Shown: positions 44,199-53,521 of the stretch, piece after piece
How the letters are laid out: every line of letters starts with the position of its first letter
Position numbering within the stretch: position 1 is the first letter of the stretch
Source of the DNA: Verrucomicrobiaceae bacterium
GTDB lineage: Bacteria; Verrucomicrobiota; Verrucomicrobiia; Verrucomicrobiales; Akkermansiaceae
DNA: 64,000 nucleotides
Direction: 5' to 3'
Assembly (NCBI GenBank): GCA_027485615.1
Contig: JAIXQS010000011.1
Coordinates: forward strand, 46,966-110,965
The notes under the pieces: model-generated
Told to the model about the DNA's origin: nothing
Databases searched by the model: none
Seen by the model: the letters and a program-made list of their open reading frames with translations, nothing else
Made by a program: the position numbers and the translations under genes

Positions 44199-45590
44199 TC
44201 AGAACGGGAATTTTCCGCCTTTTCCACCCATGCCGCCGAGGCCTTTCATCATGTCGCCCATACCGCCGGCGCCGCCCATCTGCTTCATCATGTTCTTCAT
44301 TTTTCCGGGCGATCTCATCATCTTGCGCATCTCGCCGAACTGCTTGATGAGCTGGTTCACCTGCATGATCGAGGTGCCGGAACCGGCGGCGATGCGCTGG
44401 CGGCGCGAGGCCTTGATGATCTCCGGGCGGGAGCGCTCATAGGGCGTCATGGAAAGAACGATGGCCTCGGTGCGCTTCAGCTTGCTGTTGTCGAGCGCAC
44501 CGGCGGGTAGCTGTTTCTTGATCTTGCTGAAACCCGGCATCAGGCCGAGCAAGCCTTCCAGCGGGCCGAGCTTCTGGATCATCCGCATCTGGTCGAGGAA
44601 GTCGTTGAAATCGAATTTCCCCTCCTGCATCCGCTTCATCGAGCGCATGGCGTCCTCCTCGTTCACCGCCTCGGCCACGTTCTCGACCATGCTGACGATG
44701 TCGCCCATGCCGAGGATGCGGTCGGCCATGCGCGAGGGGTGGAACTCCATGAGCTGGTCGAGCTTTTCGCCCTCGCCCGCGTATTTGATCGGCTTGCCGG
44801 TGACCTCGCGCATGGAGAGCGCCGCGCCGCCGCGGGCGTCGCCGTCGAGCTTCGTCAGCACGATGCCGGTGATGCCGACCGCGTCGTCGAAATGCGTCGC
44901 GACCGAAACCGCCTGCTGGCCGGTGGCCGCGTCGGCGACGAGGAGGGTCTCTTTCGGTTTCAGGAAAGCGTTCAGCTTCTTGAGTTCCTCGATGAGCCGC
45001 TCATCGATTTCCTGGCGCCCCGCGGTGTCGAAAATCAGGACGGTGGCTCCGCTGCTTTCACCGAAGGCGATCGCCTCGCGGGCGACCTTGATCACATCCG
45101 TCTCGCCTCTCTCGGGGGCGAAACACGGCACATCCGCCTGCTTGGCTAGCGTCTGGAGCTGCTCGATGGCGGCGGGGCGGTAAAGGTCGCAGGCGACGAG
45201 CAGCGGGCGGCGGCCTTCCTTTTTCAGGCGCCGGGCGAGCTTGGCGGAGGTGGTGGTTTTTCCCGCGCCGTTGAGGCCGACCATCAGGATGCGGGCGGGC
45301 GGATTGAGGTCGAGCGGGACGTTGTCGCCGCCGAGGACGCGGGTGAGCTCGTCGTGGAAAAATTTCACGATCATCTCGCCGGGCTTGATCGATTTGAGGA
45401 CATCCTCGCCCATCGCGGCCTCCTTGACGCGGGCGATCAGTTCCTTCGCCACGCCGAACTCGACATCCGCCTCCAGCAGGGCGATGCGGATATCGCGGAG
45501 GGCGTCGGTGATGTTCTTGTCGGAAATTTTGCCGACACCCCGGAGGTTGCGGAAGGTCTTGTCGAGGTTGTCGCTGAGGGCGGAGAACAT
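44199..45590 (-). CDS. ffh: Signal recognition particle protein
   Basis: 463 residues. N domain first (MFSALSDNLDKTFRNLRGVG), then the G domain with VGLNGAGKTTTSAKLA (G1), DTAGRQEIDE (G3) and TKLDGDARGGAALS (G4). The M domain (~aa 300 onwards) has GMGDIVSMVE and SMTPYERSRPEIIKASRRQR, and ends in a Met/Gly-rich tail (MMKQMGGAGGMGDMMKG). It binds signal sequences and 4.5S RNA for co-translational targeting to SecYEG. No SRP RNA gene was found nearby. Confidence 0.97.
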   Translation of the reverse strand: MFSALSDNLDKTFRNLRGVGKISDKNITDALRDIRIALLEADVEFGVAKELIARVKEAAMGEDVLKSIKPGEMIVKFFHDELTRVLGGDNVPLDLNPPARILMVGLNGAGKTTTSAKLARRLKKEGRRPLLVACDLYRPAAIEQLQTLAKQADVPCFAPERGETDVIKVAREAIAFGESSGATVLIFDTAGRQEIDERLIEELKKLNAFLKPKETLLVADAATGQQAVSVATHFDDAVGITGIVLTKLDGDARGGAALSMREVTGKPIKYAGEGEKLDQLMEFHPSRMADRILGMGDIVSMVENVAEAVNEEDAMRSMKRMQEGKFDFNDFLDQMRMIQKLGPLEGLLGLMPGFSKIKKQLPAGALDNSKLKRTEAIVLSMTPYERSRPEIIKASRRQRIAAGSGTSIMQVNQLIKQFGEMRKMMRSPGKMKNMMKQMGGAGGMGDMMKGLGGMGGKGGKFPF

Positions 45591-45633
45591 GAACGAAATT
45601 CTAAATTTTAAACTTTAAACCTCAAGTGTCCAT

Positions 45634-46812
45634 TCACTCATCCGGCAGATACGCGGCTTCGCGGTCGATCTGAAAGCTCCATTTCAGTGGAGTTTCCGTG
45701 GCTTTTCCTTCGGTGTCCTTCCAGGTGACCTGCACCTGGCAGATGGGCTGGCGTAGGCGGCGGTTGACCTGCCATGAGAAGATCTTGCCCTCGCTGGCGT
45801 AGTTCGCGGGCACCTCGCCGAAGCCTGCGACCTGCATCCTGAGCGACGCCGGATCGATGTTTTCCGCTTTGGAGAAATCCACGGAAATCACGGGCAGGCG
45901 GGAATTGATCATGTCTCCCGGCTGGGGTTCGACGGGGAAGGGTAGTTCCTGCACCAGCCCGGCGACCGATCCGGCGGGCATATCCGTCCGGGAGTCTCGA
46001 AAGGTTAGGGCGAATTCGAAGATCTTGTCGTAGTTCCCCAGGATGATGTAACGCGGCAGGACTTCGTTGGGGATCGTGCGTTTCACCTTCCCCGGCTGAA
46101 CCGTGAAGAGATGGGTGTAACCAAGCTGCCCCGCCTTGGTGAGCATTTCCTCGGTGAAGTAACCGCCGGGATACGCGTAGGTCGTCACCGAGCCGCCGAA
46201 TTTCCCCTCCAGGAAACGTTTCGATTCGCCCATCTCGGTGTTGAGGAACTTGTCGTAGGTCTCCGGGCCGCGCTTGCGGCTCGCCTTCACCGCCTGCGGA
46301 AACGGATGGGTCACCGAGTGGCTGCCAACCGTGGCGCCATGTTTCATCATTTCCTTGATCATCGCGGTGGTCAGCGCCCTGCCGCCGCCGTCCACGTAAT
46401 CCTTGTAGAGGTAGATCGTGAACGGGTAGCCGAACTCCTTCAGGATGGGATACGCGTCGGTGTAGGTGGAGATCCAGCCATCGTCGATGGTGATCACCAC
46501 GGCCTTTGCGGGAATATCTTTCGTGCCGTTTTTCCAGGCTGCGAAATCAGCCATCGGGATCACCGGAAGTCCGAGCTGGCGGATCGCCTCCATCTGTTTG
46601 CGGAATTTCGAGGTACGGATGCGCATCGCAGTCTCGCGATCGGTTTCGGAAAAATCATGGTATCCGAGAACCGCCACGCGCACGCCGTCATCCGGCACGT
46701 CAAGGGTGCGCAGCGGTTCGGCATCGGGTGCGGTCTCAGGGGAAGGCTCCTGGCCAAGGAGCGGCGAAACCACCGCCAGCCATGCGAAAAACAGTTCTTT
46801 CGGAAATCTCAT
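45634..46812 (-). CDS. Exported polysaccharide deacetylase (CE4)
   Basis: 392 residues with a signal peptide (ELFFAWLAVVSPLLGQE). The NodB domain occupies ~aa 45-270. Metal and catalytic Asp pair are in AVVITIDDGWISTYTD, the metal His pair in VGSHSVTHP, and TYAYPGGYFTEEML is motif 3. The C-terminal ~120 residues form a separate beta-rich module. It removes N- or O-acetyl groups from a polysaccharide or peptidoglycan. Transcribed in the same direction as ffh and upstream of it by 43 bases spacing from its own stop to ffh's start. Confidence 0.9.
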   Translation of the reverse strand: MRFPKELFFAWLAVVSPLLGQEPSPETAPDAEPLRTLDVPDDGVRVAVLGYHDFSETDRETAMRIRTSKFRKQMEAIRQLGLPVIPMADFAAWKNGTKDIPAKAVVITIDDGWISTYTDAYPILKEFGYPFTIYLYKDYVDGGGRALTTAMIKEMMKHGATVGSHSVTHPFPQAVKASRKRGPETYDKFLNTEMGESKRFLEGKFGGSVTTYAYPGGYFTEEMLTKAGQLGYTHLFTVQPGKVKRTIPNEVLPRYIILGNYDKIFEFALTFRDSRTDMPAGSVAGLVQELPFPVEPQPGDMINSRLPVISVDFSKAENIDPASLRMQVAGFGEVPANYASEGKIFSWQVNRRLRQPICQVQVTWKDTEGKATETPLKWSFQIDREAAYLPDE

Positions 46813-46930
46813 CTGGCCGGAATCTTAGCCGTGCTTGCCTGGCGTGCAATCCAAACGGCACCGAAGGCCCGGCCTTTCCGGCGATCACTTCTGGCAAAAG
46901 GCTAGGTATCCGAAGAGGCGCTTGCCCCGT

Positions 46931-49900
46931 TCACGCCTCTTTCCCGCAGCATTGCTTGAACTTTTTCCCGGAGCCACAGGGGCAGGGGGCGTTGCGTCCG
47001 GCGGTCTCGATGGAGAAGCTGGGCTTGCGTTTCGGGAGGTTGAGCTTGAGGCCGGGGGTGTCTTCGCCGGACTCGTGCAGCGAGGAAACGATGTGCCCGG
47101 AACTGCCGGAGGAGGCCATGTTGTCGCTGGTGAGCGCGGACTCGCCGCCCTGGAGCTGGCGTGGCTGGCTGTGAAGTTGGCGGAGGAAATCCTCGAGGTT
47201 CCCGGCGGAGCGGAAAAGGTTGGTGAGGGCTTCCTGTTTGATGGAGTCCATCAGGGTCACGAAAAGGTTGTAGGCCTCGTTCTTGTATTCGATGAGCGGA
47301 TCCTTCTGGCCCTGCGCGCGGAGGCCGACGCCTTCGCGGAGCGCGTCCATGTTGTAAAGGTGCGCCTGCCATTGCTTGTCGATGGCGACGAGAACCATGC
47401 GGCGCTCTTCCTGGTCGAGGACTTCGTAGGGCAGGCCGCCGACCTTGATCTCGTAGGTTTCCTTCACCTTATCGACGAGGCAGGCGGAGATTTCCTCTGC
47501 GCTGTGGTTCACGTCGAGATCCTCCGCTTTGATGCTGATGGGGAGGTTGGTGTTGATCCAGCCGAGCAGCTCGGTGTAGTCGGGTGCGTTCTTGTCGAAA
47601 TCCTCGAGGTACAGGCTGACCTTGGCGGGGATGGTTTCCTCGATGATCTCGGTGACGAGGTCGCGCGGGGTCTCGGTGCTGAGAACCTCGTTGCGGTAGC
47701 CGTAAACGACCTCGCGCTGCTTGTTCATCACGTCGTCGAAATCGAGGACACGCTTGCGCCATGTGTAGTTGCGCTGCTCGACGCGCTTCTGTGCGGTCTC
47801 GACGGAGCGGTTGAGCCATGAGTGCTCCAGCGCCTCGCCGTCCTTCATGCCGAAGCGCTCCATCATCGCCGTCATGCGGTCGGCGGCGGCGAAGTTCCGC
47901 ATGAGGTCGTCCTCGAAGGAGATGAAAAACTGCGAGCGGCCGGGATCGCCTTGGCGGGCGCAACGGCCGCGCAGCTGGCGGTCCACGCGGCGGGACTCGT
48001 AACGCTCCGTGCCGATGACGAACAGGCCGCCGACTTCCGGCACGCCCTTGCCCAGCTTGATGTCGGTTCCGCGTCCGGCCATGTTGGTGGAGACGGTGAC
48101 GGCGCCGGGCTGGCCGGCTTGGGAAATGATTTCCGCTTCCTGCTCGTGGAATTTCGCGTTGAGGACGGAGTGCGGGATTTTCGCGCGCTGCAACATGCGG
48201 GCGAGCGTCTGCGAAGCCTCGACCGATGCCGTTCCGCAGAGGACGGGCTGGCCTTTGCCGTGGGCTTCCTCGATTTTCGCGATGACGGCGTTGAACTTCT
48301 CGCGGCGGGTTTTGAAAACCTGGTCGTTCTCGTCCACGCGGACGTTGGAGGTGTTCGTCGGGATCGGTAGGACATCGAGGCGGTAGATGTCGTGGAACTC
48401 GGCGGCTTCCGTTTCGGCAGTGCCGGTCATGCCCGCCAGTTTTTCGTAGAGGCGGAAGTAGTTCTGGATCGTGATCGTTGCGAAGGTCTGGGTTTCCTTC
48501 TCGATGGCGACGCCTTCCTTTGCTTCCACGGCCTGGTGGAGGCCGTCCGACCAGCGGCGGCCGGGCATTTCACGGCCCGTGTTGTCATCAACGATGATGA
48601 CCTTGCCTTCTTTGACGACGTATTGGACGTCCTTTTCATAGACGCAGTAGGCCTTGAGGAGCTGGGAGATGTTGTGGATTTTCTCGGCCTGGACGCTCAT
48701 GCGATCCTGCGCTTCCTCTTTGGCGGCGATTTTTTCCTCGGGGCTGAGGTCGAGGTTCGTGTCGATATCGGCGAAAACGGTGCCGAGGTCGGGCAGGGTG
48801 AAGGATTCGGGATCTCCGGGGGAGAGGAACTCGCGGCCCATTTCCATGAGGTCGGCGTCGTTGCCTTTCTCGTCGATGACGAAATAGAGCTCTTCCTTGA
48901 GCTCAAAGAGTTCCTTTTTCTGGGCGTCTTGGTAGAAGGATAGCTCGGATTTCTCGATGAGGCGGCGGTTCTCCGGTTCCTCCATGAAACGCATGAGCAT
49001 GCGGTTGCGCGGCTGGCCGAGCTTGATCTTGAAAAGCAAGCGGCCGGCGCCGTCCATGTCGCCGGCGTCGGTGAGCTTCTTCGCCTCGGAGGCGAGGTCG
49101 TTGCAGAGCTGGGTCTGCTTCTTGACGAGCGCGTCGATGGAGGCGCGGTATTTGTCGAACTGGTGGGTGGACAGCGCGGTGGGGCCGGAAATGATGAGGG
49201 GCGTGCGTGCCTCGTCGATGAGGATGGAGTCCACTTCGTCGATGATGGCGAAGTAGTGGCCGCGCTGCACCTGGTCTTCGCGGGAGGAGGCCATGCCGTT
49301 GTCGCGGAGGTAGTCGAAGCCGAACTCGGCGTTGGTGCCGTAGGTGATGTCGAAGGCATATTGCTCGCGGCGATCCCATGGCGCCATCTGGTTCTGGATG
49401 CAGCCGACGCTGAGGCCGAGGTAGCGGAAAAGGGATCCCATCCAGTCGGAGTCGCGTTTCGCGAGGTAATCGTTGACCGTGACGACGTGGACGCCGAGGC
49501 CGGTGAGGGCGTTGAGGTAAACGGGCAGGGTGGCGACGAGGGTTTTTCCCTCACCCGTCTGCATCTCCGCGATCATGCCGCGGTGCAGGGCGATGCCGCC
49601 GACGAGCTGGACGTCGAAATGAACCATCTGCCACTCGATGGGGTGATCGCTGACCTGGATCGTGGTGCCGCACATCCGGCGAGCCGCGTTTTTCACGACG
49701 GCGTAGGCCTCGGGAAGGATCTGCTCGAGATACTTGGCGCGGCCTTTCTGGAAGGCGGGCTCGATCTCATGGAAAGCGACCTTCGCTTCCTCGATGGCCT
49801 CGGGGGTCGCGCGGATCGAGGCGGGCAGGGACGGAAACTCGTCGCGCATCGCCTTGAAACGATCCTCAAGAGCCGCGGCGGTGGCGGAAAGTTCCTCCTC

Positions 49901-50116
49901 CGACATGCGGGCGATGACCGGTTTCGCGGGCGCTTCGAGTTCGTGGTAACGGGCGAGATGGGTTTTCCATTTCGCGGTGAGTTCGCGGAGCTTTTCCTCC
50001 GGCTCGCGCTGCAAGGCCTCCTCGATTTCCTTGATGCGGGCGACGGTCGGGCGGATGCGGCGCAGTTCGCGCTGGTTCTTGCTGCCGACGATTTTTTGGA
50101 GAATCCACTTGATCAT
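46931..50116 (-). CDS. secA: Preprotein translocase ATPase SecA
   Basis: 1061 residues, longer than E. coli SecA (901). Walker A is MQTGEGKTLVATLPVYLN, the DEAD box IIDEVDSILIDEARTPLIISG, and motif VI-like TNMAGRGTDIKLG with GTERYESRRVDRQLRGRCAR. The zinc-binding C-terminal tail is NAPCPCGSGKKFKQCCG. Extra length lies mainly in a region of about 120-150 residues within the first nucleotide-binding domain (~aa 310-470, Glu/Lys-rich coiled segments). It drives post-translational export through SecYEG. Confidence 0.96.
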   Translation of the reverse strand: MIKWILQKIVGSKNQRELRRIRPTVARIKEIEEALQREPEEKLRELTAKWKTHLARYHELEAPAKPVIARMSEEELSATAAALEDRFKAMRDEFPSLPASIRATPEAIEEAKVAFHEIEPAFQKGRAKYLEQILPEAYAVVKNAARRMCGTTIQVSDHPIEWQMVHFDVQLVGGIALHRGMIAEMQTGEGKTLVATLPVYLNALTGLGVHVVTVNDYLAKRDSDWMGSLFRYLGLSVGCIQNQMAPWDRREQYAFDITYGTNAEFGFDYLRDNGMASSREDQVQRGHYFAIIDEVDSILIDEARTPLIISGPTALSTHQFDKYRASIDALVKKQTQLCNDLASEAKKLTDAGDMDGAGRLLFKIKLGQPRNRMLMRFMEEPENRRLIEKSELSFYQDAQKKELFELKEELYFVIDEKGNDADLMEMGREFLSPGDPESFTLPDLGTVFADIDTNLDLSPEEKIAAKEEAQDRMSVQAEKIHNISQLLKAYCVYEKDVQYVVKEGKVIIVDDNTGREMPGRRWSDGLHQAVEAKEGVAIEKETQTFATITIQNYFRLYEKLAGMTGTAETEAAEFHDIYRLDVLPIPTNTSNVRVDENDQVFKTRREKFNAVIAKIEEAHGKGQPVLCGTASVEASQTLARMLQRAKIPHSVLNAKFHEQEAEIISQAGQPGAVTVSTNMAGRGTDIKLGKGVPEVGGLFVIGTERYESRRVDRQLRGRCARQGDPGRSQFFISFEDDLMRNFAAADRMTAMMERFGMKDGEALEHSWLNRSVETAQKRVEQRNYTWRKRVLDFDDVMNKQREVVYGYRNEVLSTETPRDLVTEIIEETIPAKVSLYLEDFDKNAPDYTELLGWINTNLPISIKAEDLDVNHSAEEISACLVDKVKETYEIKVGGLPYEVLDQEERRMVLVAIDKQWQAHLYNMDALREGVGLRAQGQKDPLIEYKNEAYNLFVTLMDSIKQEALTNLFRSAGNLEDFLRQLHSQPRQLQGGESALTSDNMASSGSSGHIVSSLHESGEDTPGLKLNLPKRKPSFSIETAGRNAPCPCGSGKKFKQCCGKEA

Positions 50117-50444
50117 GAGAAATGGGGAAATGCCCTGAACGGGCTAAGGAAAGGGTCGATACACCGGGGCGGGCGGGGAGGCAAGCGCGGGAATCGGTTG
50201 GAAAAGCAGGGTTCCTACACTAGGACACGGCACTAGAAAACTGATACGAGTGGGCAGAAATTGAACCGCCAAGACGCCAAGTTCGCCAAGGAAGACCAAT
50301 ATGAGGGTTCAGAAGCCGGTTTCCACTCATCATTCTTTCGGTTTTCCATCCGATTGGCTTGGCGCACTTGGCGTCTTGGCGGTGAATATGGTTTTTCATC
50401 CGGGATTTTCAGATAATCCCTCCCTAATGGAGGAACCCTGCGGA
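50117..50444. other. 328-base gap between secA and corA
   Basis: Contains inverted-repeat element C (50261-50386). Bases 50117-50260 and 50387-50444 show no gene; promoter elements for secA must lie in the first part but I cannot assign them. Confidence 0.6.
50261..50386. repeat. Terminal-inverted-repeat element C (CGCCAAG type arms)
   Basis: The left arm contains GAACCGCCAAGACGCCAAGT followed by TCGCCAAGG. The reverse complement of the right arm starts TTCACCGCCAAGACGCCAAG. Each arm holds three ~8-base CGCCAAG units. The ~60-base interior is non-coding. Confidence 0.7.
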
Positions 50445-51536
50445 TCACAGCCACTTGATTTTCTTGAAAATGACCAGCTGGATGATGGCGACGGCGGCCA
50501 TGATGGCCATGAGCCAGAGGTAGCCGTGCGGTTGGTAAAGTTCCGGCATGTTGAGGGGGAGTTTTTGCCCGGTTGGCGACTCAGGCGCGAAGTTCATGCC
50601 GTAAATCCCGACGATGAAGGTCAGCGGAATGAAAATGGAGGTGATCACGGTGAGAGCCCGCATGACCTCGTTGGTGCGCAGGCCGACGCTGGAGTGGTAG
50701 AGTTCCATCAGGCTGGAGGTGAGCTCCTTGTTGCTTTCGACGAGATCCATGAGCTGCACGGTGTGGTCGTAGCAGTCGCGCAGGTAGACCTTGGTGGGGG
50801 AGGTGATGAAACCGGAGGGATCATGCAGCAGTGCGTTCACCACGTCCCGCAACGGCCAGACAAGGCGGCGCAGGTGGGCGAGGCTGCGCTTGTGCTCGTG
50901 CAGCTTCCTCACCATTTCCCGCGTGGGCTTTTCCAGCAGGTCGTCCTCAAGATCCTCGATGTTTCCGCCCAGCTCCTCCAGCACCGGATAAAAATGGTCG
51001 ATGACCGAGTCCAGCAGCGCGTAGGCGAGGTAGTCGGCCTTGGACTTGCGGATCTTGCCACGGCCTCCGCGGAGGCGGGCGCGGATGGGATCGAACACAT
51101 CGTATTCACCCTCCTCCTGGACGGTGATGAGGAAATTCTCCCCGAAAAACAGGCTGATCTGCTCGCTGCGTATCGTGCGCGATGCGTCCTGATAGACCAT
51201 CTGCGCGACTACGAAAACATAATCCGTGCTGCTCTCCACCTTGGGGCGCTGGCCGGTGTTGAGCACATCTTCGAGAGCCAGCGGATGCAGGTTGAATTTT
51301 TCCCCGAGCAGGGTGAGAGCCTCCGTATCGCCGAGGCCGTCGATGTTGATCCAGGTGATTTTCTCGCTGGTGATATGTGAGGCGAGTTCGGAAATGTCGG
51401 TGATGTCGCGCTCCTCGATGTGATCGCCATCATACTCGATGAGCTGGATCGCGGGTTTGCGTACTTTGCCATCGACCAGATGCGGGGAAAGCGTGGCGGG
51501 CGAGGTTCCCGGCGGGCCGTGGCGCTTGATGAACAT
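50445..51536 (-). CDS. corA: CorA-type magnesium/cobalt transporter
   Basis: 363 residues. A large acidic cytoplasmic N-terminal domain with a long coiled helix (~aa 170-290) precedes two C-terminal membrane helices. The selectivity motif GIYGMNF follows the first helix (ITSIFIPLTFIVGIYGMNFA), and the second helix ends near a Lys-rich tail (FKKIKWL). This is the CorA pentameric channel pattern. Divergent from the tatD-like gene. Confidence 0.94.
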   Translation of the reverse strand: MFIKRHGPPGTSPATLSPHLVDGKVRKPAIQLIEYDGDHIEERDITDISELASHITSEKITWINIDGLGDTEALTLLGEKFNLHPLALEDVLNTGQRPKVESSTDYVFVVAQMVYQDASRTIRSEQISLFFGENFLITVQEEGEYDVFDPIRARLRGGRGKIRKSKADYLAYALLDSVIDHFYPVLEELGGNIEDLEDDLLEKPTREMVRKLHEHKRSLAHLRRLVWPLRDVVNALLHDPSGFITSPTKVYLRDCYDHTVQLMDLVESNKELTSSLMELYHSSVGLRTNEVMRALTVITSIFIPLTFIVGIYGMNFAPESPTGQKLPLNMPELYQPHGYLWLMAIMAAVAIIQLVIFKKIKWL

Positions 51537-51633
51537 GGCCGCGAGCGTATGGCGTGCGGACTGCGAAGCAAGCGAAGGAATGGAGGCGAATCACACCTTG
51601 CGCGGGTGGTGGTGCGGAGAGTAGGTTCACTGC

Positions 51634-52410
51634 GTGCTTTTCGATTCCCACAACCACTTGCAGAGCGGGAAATTCGGGAGACCGGCTGGCGAGATGGTCG
51701 CCGATATGAAAGACGCGGGGATCGCCGGCTGCGTGGTGAACGCGACGCGGGAGGACGATTGGGAGGCGGTGGCGGCGCTGGCGCGGGGGTTTCCCGGGTT
51801 TGTGTTTCCCGCATACGGGATTCACCCATGGCATGCGGATACGGCGGCGGAGGGTTGGGAGGAAAGGTTGCGGGAGAGGCTGTTGGCCGATCCCATGGCC
51901 AGCGTGGGGGAAGTGGGCGTGGACGGCTGGGTGGAATCGCCGCCGATCGAGGTGCAGATCGGTGTTTTCGTGAAACAGGCGGAGATCGCGGCGGAGATGG
52001 GGCGGGTGATGACCGTGCATTGCCTCAAGGCATGGGAGGAGCTGTTTGCGGCGATGGATCAGGCGTCGGCTTGGCCGGAGAAATTCCTCATGCATTCCTT
52101 CGGTGGCTCCATCGAGGTGGCGGAGCGATTGGCGAAAAAGGGCGCGTGGTTTTCCTTTTCCGGATATTTCCTGCATGAGCGGAAACGCAAGGTGCTGGAG
52201 GTCTTCCGTCGGCTGCCGAAAGACCGCATCCTGCTGGAGACCGACGCACCGGATATGATGCCGCCAGAGGATTTCGTGAAATTTCCCCTCGGCGAGGGCG
52301 TGAACCATCCGGCGAACCTGCGGAGCATCGCAGGGGCGTTTGAGCGGGAGACTGATGAGGGGATGCTCGGGCGGATTGAGCGGAACGGGATGAGGTTCTG
52401 GGGCATCTAA
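51634..52410 (+). CDS. tatD: TatD-family metal-dependent DNase
   Basis: 258 residues from a GTG start. Metal-site motifs are in order: LFDSHNHLQ (the usual HxH), AYGIHPWHAD, VGEVGVDGW, MTVHCLKAW, LMHSFGGS and ILLETDAPDMM. Family members cleave DNA or act on D-amino-acyl substrates. The protein is cytoplasmic. A small ORF (52429-52593) starts shortly after its stop and may be co-expressed. Confidence 0.88.
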   Translation: MLFDSHNHLQSGKFGRPAGEMVADMKDAGIAGCVVNATREDDWEAVAALARGFPGFVFPAYGIHPWHADTAAEGWEERLRERLLADPMASVGEVGVDGWVESPPIEVQIGVFVKQAEIAAEMGRVMTVHCLKAWEELFAAMDQASAWPEKFLMHSFGGSIEVAERLAKKGAWFSFSGYFLHERKRKVLEVFRRLPKDRILLETDAPDMMPPEDFVKFPLGEGVNHPANLRSIAGAFERETDEGMLGRIERNGMRFWGI

Positions 52411-52428
52411 GTGCGCCTTCCGTTGACC

Positions 52429-52593
52429 ATGCAGATGTTGGGAAAAGGAGCGGAAGTCACCGGCTACGCGCGGATCGCCGACAACGCGATCTTCATCTCC
52501 CGCCCGGAAAAGAAAGACCACATCCGCAGCACGCTGGATCCGCGTTTCGCGCCGCCGAAAGAAATCAGGACCGAGCCTCAGATGTCCGCCTGA
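52429..52593 (+). CDS. Small hypothetical protein downstream of tatD
   Basis: 54 residues from the ATG at 52429 (the track uses a GTG at 52411 fused to the tatD stop). It reads MQMLGKGAEVTGYARIADNA and ends near PPKEIRTEPQMSA. Third codon positions are mostly G or C, as in neighbouring real genes, which favours coding. No family recognised and no hydrophobic segment. Confidence 0.45.
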   Translation: MQMLGKGAEVTGYARIADNAIFISRPEKKDHIRSTLDPRFAPPKEIRTEPQMSA

Positions 52594-52693
52594 ACCAGCC
52601 ATGCTTTTACGCATTCTGCCAAGGCATCGTAGCCCAGTGCTGTAGCAGCGGGCAATTTTCGGATATTGCGGCCGGTCGACGCACGGAACCGAA

Positions 52694-53518
52694 CTACCGA
52701 TTCGGCACGATTTCTACCTCTCTTGCGGGGATTACCATTCGGAAAACTCCAACCTCGCGTCCGGCATTGGTCGCGGGACTCCCGTCATAAAGCACAAAAA
52801 GCTGTATATGGCCTTCTTGGTTTAAGCGTACCGCAGTGTTGTAAATGATTTTTTTCTCTCTGCCATATCTAGCGGCCAACTTGTAAAGCTGTCCAACTTC
52901 TTCCTGCCGGTATGTGATGATCTTCTCTGGCGCGACAGACTCGACCTTTTGCTCGAAAGCATGCTGCACCGTATGACTGGAAAAATTAGCCAGAATGAAA
53001 TTTTTATCTTTCAAATCGGAATTTTCCAGCGTGAGGACCCTGATTTTGGGAGATTCCTTCCACGGTGTGGAATCAAGTTTACTCGGCATGAGGAAGAATA
53101 TCCTCCGCATCGTATCCGGTATTGCAGGCAGGGTGACGTATGGCCCGAAGTTATCTTCTCCAGAAAGCTTGCGATAGAGCCTCAGCTCCCCTTCAGCCGG
53201 CATTTGCCGAAGAGTTGAGGGGTTGTTGAAGGGAATATTGAGCGCATTCCACCTGCCATCCTTATCTTCACTCTTGCCACTGCGGAAAAAAAGCTGAGCG
53301 GGCGGTGTTTCTCCAGGTTGAGCAAGCAGCATTACGGCCTCGCCGCCGTCTTCTGGCTTACTGTATTTTCTGGTTGGTTTCGGACCGAGCGCGACGATGG
53401 CGAATTCCGCGATACCGTCTTTCGTCGGATCAATTTTCTGCTGTTCACCTTGCGCCTTGGAATCGGAGGCCAGGCAGCACAAGGTCAGAATGAGCATTAA
53501 TAATTTACCGAGTGTCAT
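52694..53518 (-). CDS. Exported hypothetical protein linked to Verru_Chthon-type gene
   Basis: 274 residues with a signal peptide (LGKLLMLILTLCCLASDSKA). The body is beta-rich (AVMLLAQPGETPPAQLFFRSG, GELRLYRKLSG, IRVLTLENSDLKDKNFILAN) and ends in a basic/acidic tail. No family recognised. It begins three bases after the stop of the cassette A-like gene, in the same direction, so the two are almost certainly co-transcribed. Its AT content is higher than in the rest of the window. A partner role in the pilin-like cassette is inferred from position only. Confidence 0.7.
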   Translation of the reverse strand: MTLGKLLMLILTLCCLASDSKAQGEQQKIDPTKDGIAEFAIVALGPKPTRKYSKPEDGGEAVMLLAQPGETPPAQLFFRSGKSEDKDGRWNALNIPFNNPSTLRQMPAEGELRLYRKLSGEDNFGPYVTLPAIPDTMRRIFFLMPSKLDSTPWKESPKIRVLTLENSDLKDKNFILANFSSHTVQHAFEQKVESVAPEKIITYRQEEVGQLYKLAARYGREKKIIYNTAVRLNQEGHIQLFVLYDGSPATNAGREVGVFRMVIPAREVEIVPNR

Positions 53519-53521
53519 ATC

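Noticed and set aside
45598-45623. AT-rich stretch after the ffh start similar to one at 63681-63710 (TAAATTTTAAACTTTAAACC-like)
   Set aside because: The likeness is low-complexity A/T sequence and too weak to call a repeat.
49163-50236. 357-residue plus-strand ORF opposite secA
   Set aside because: Antisense of the conserved SecA N-terminal half.
40964-50386. CRISPR array suggested by short tandem units in the repeat elements
   Set aside because: Units are only 8-10 bases, occur in three copies per arm in inverted orientation, and have no spacers or cas genes nearby.
52578-52680. Minus-strand open frame reading RNIRKLPAATALGYDALAEC and ending WLVQADI
   Set aside because: It reads like protein but is antisense to the small ORF's end, has no start or known family, and is too short to support as a remnant.
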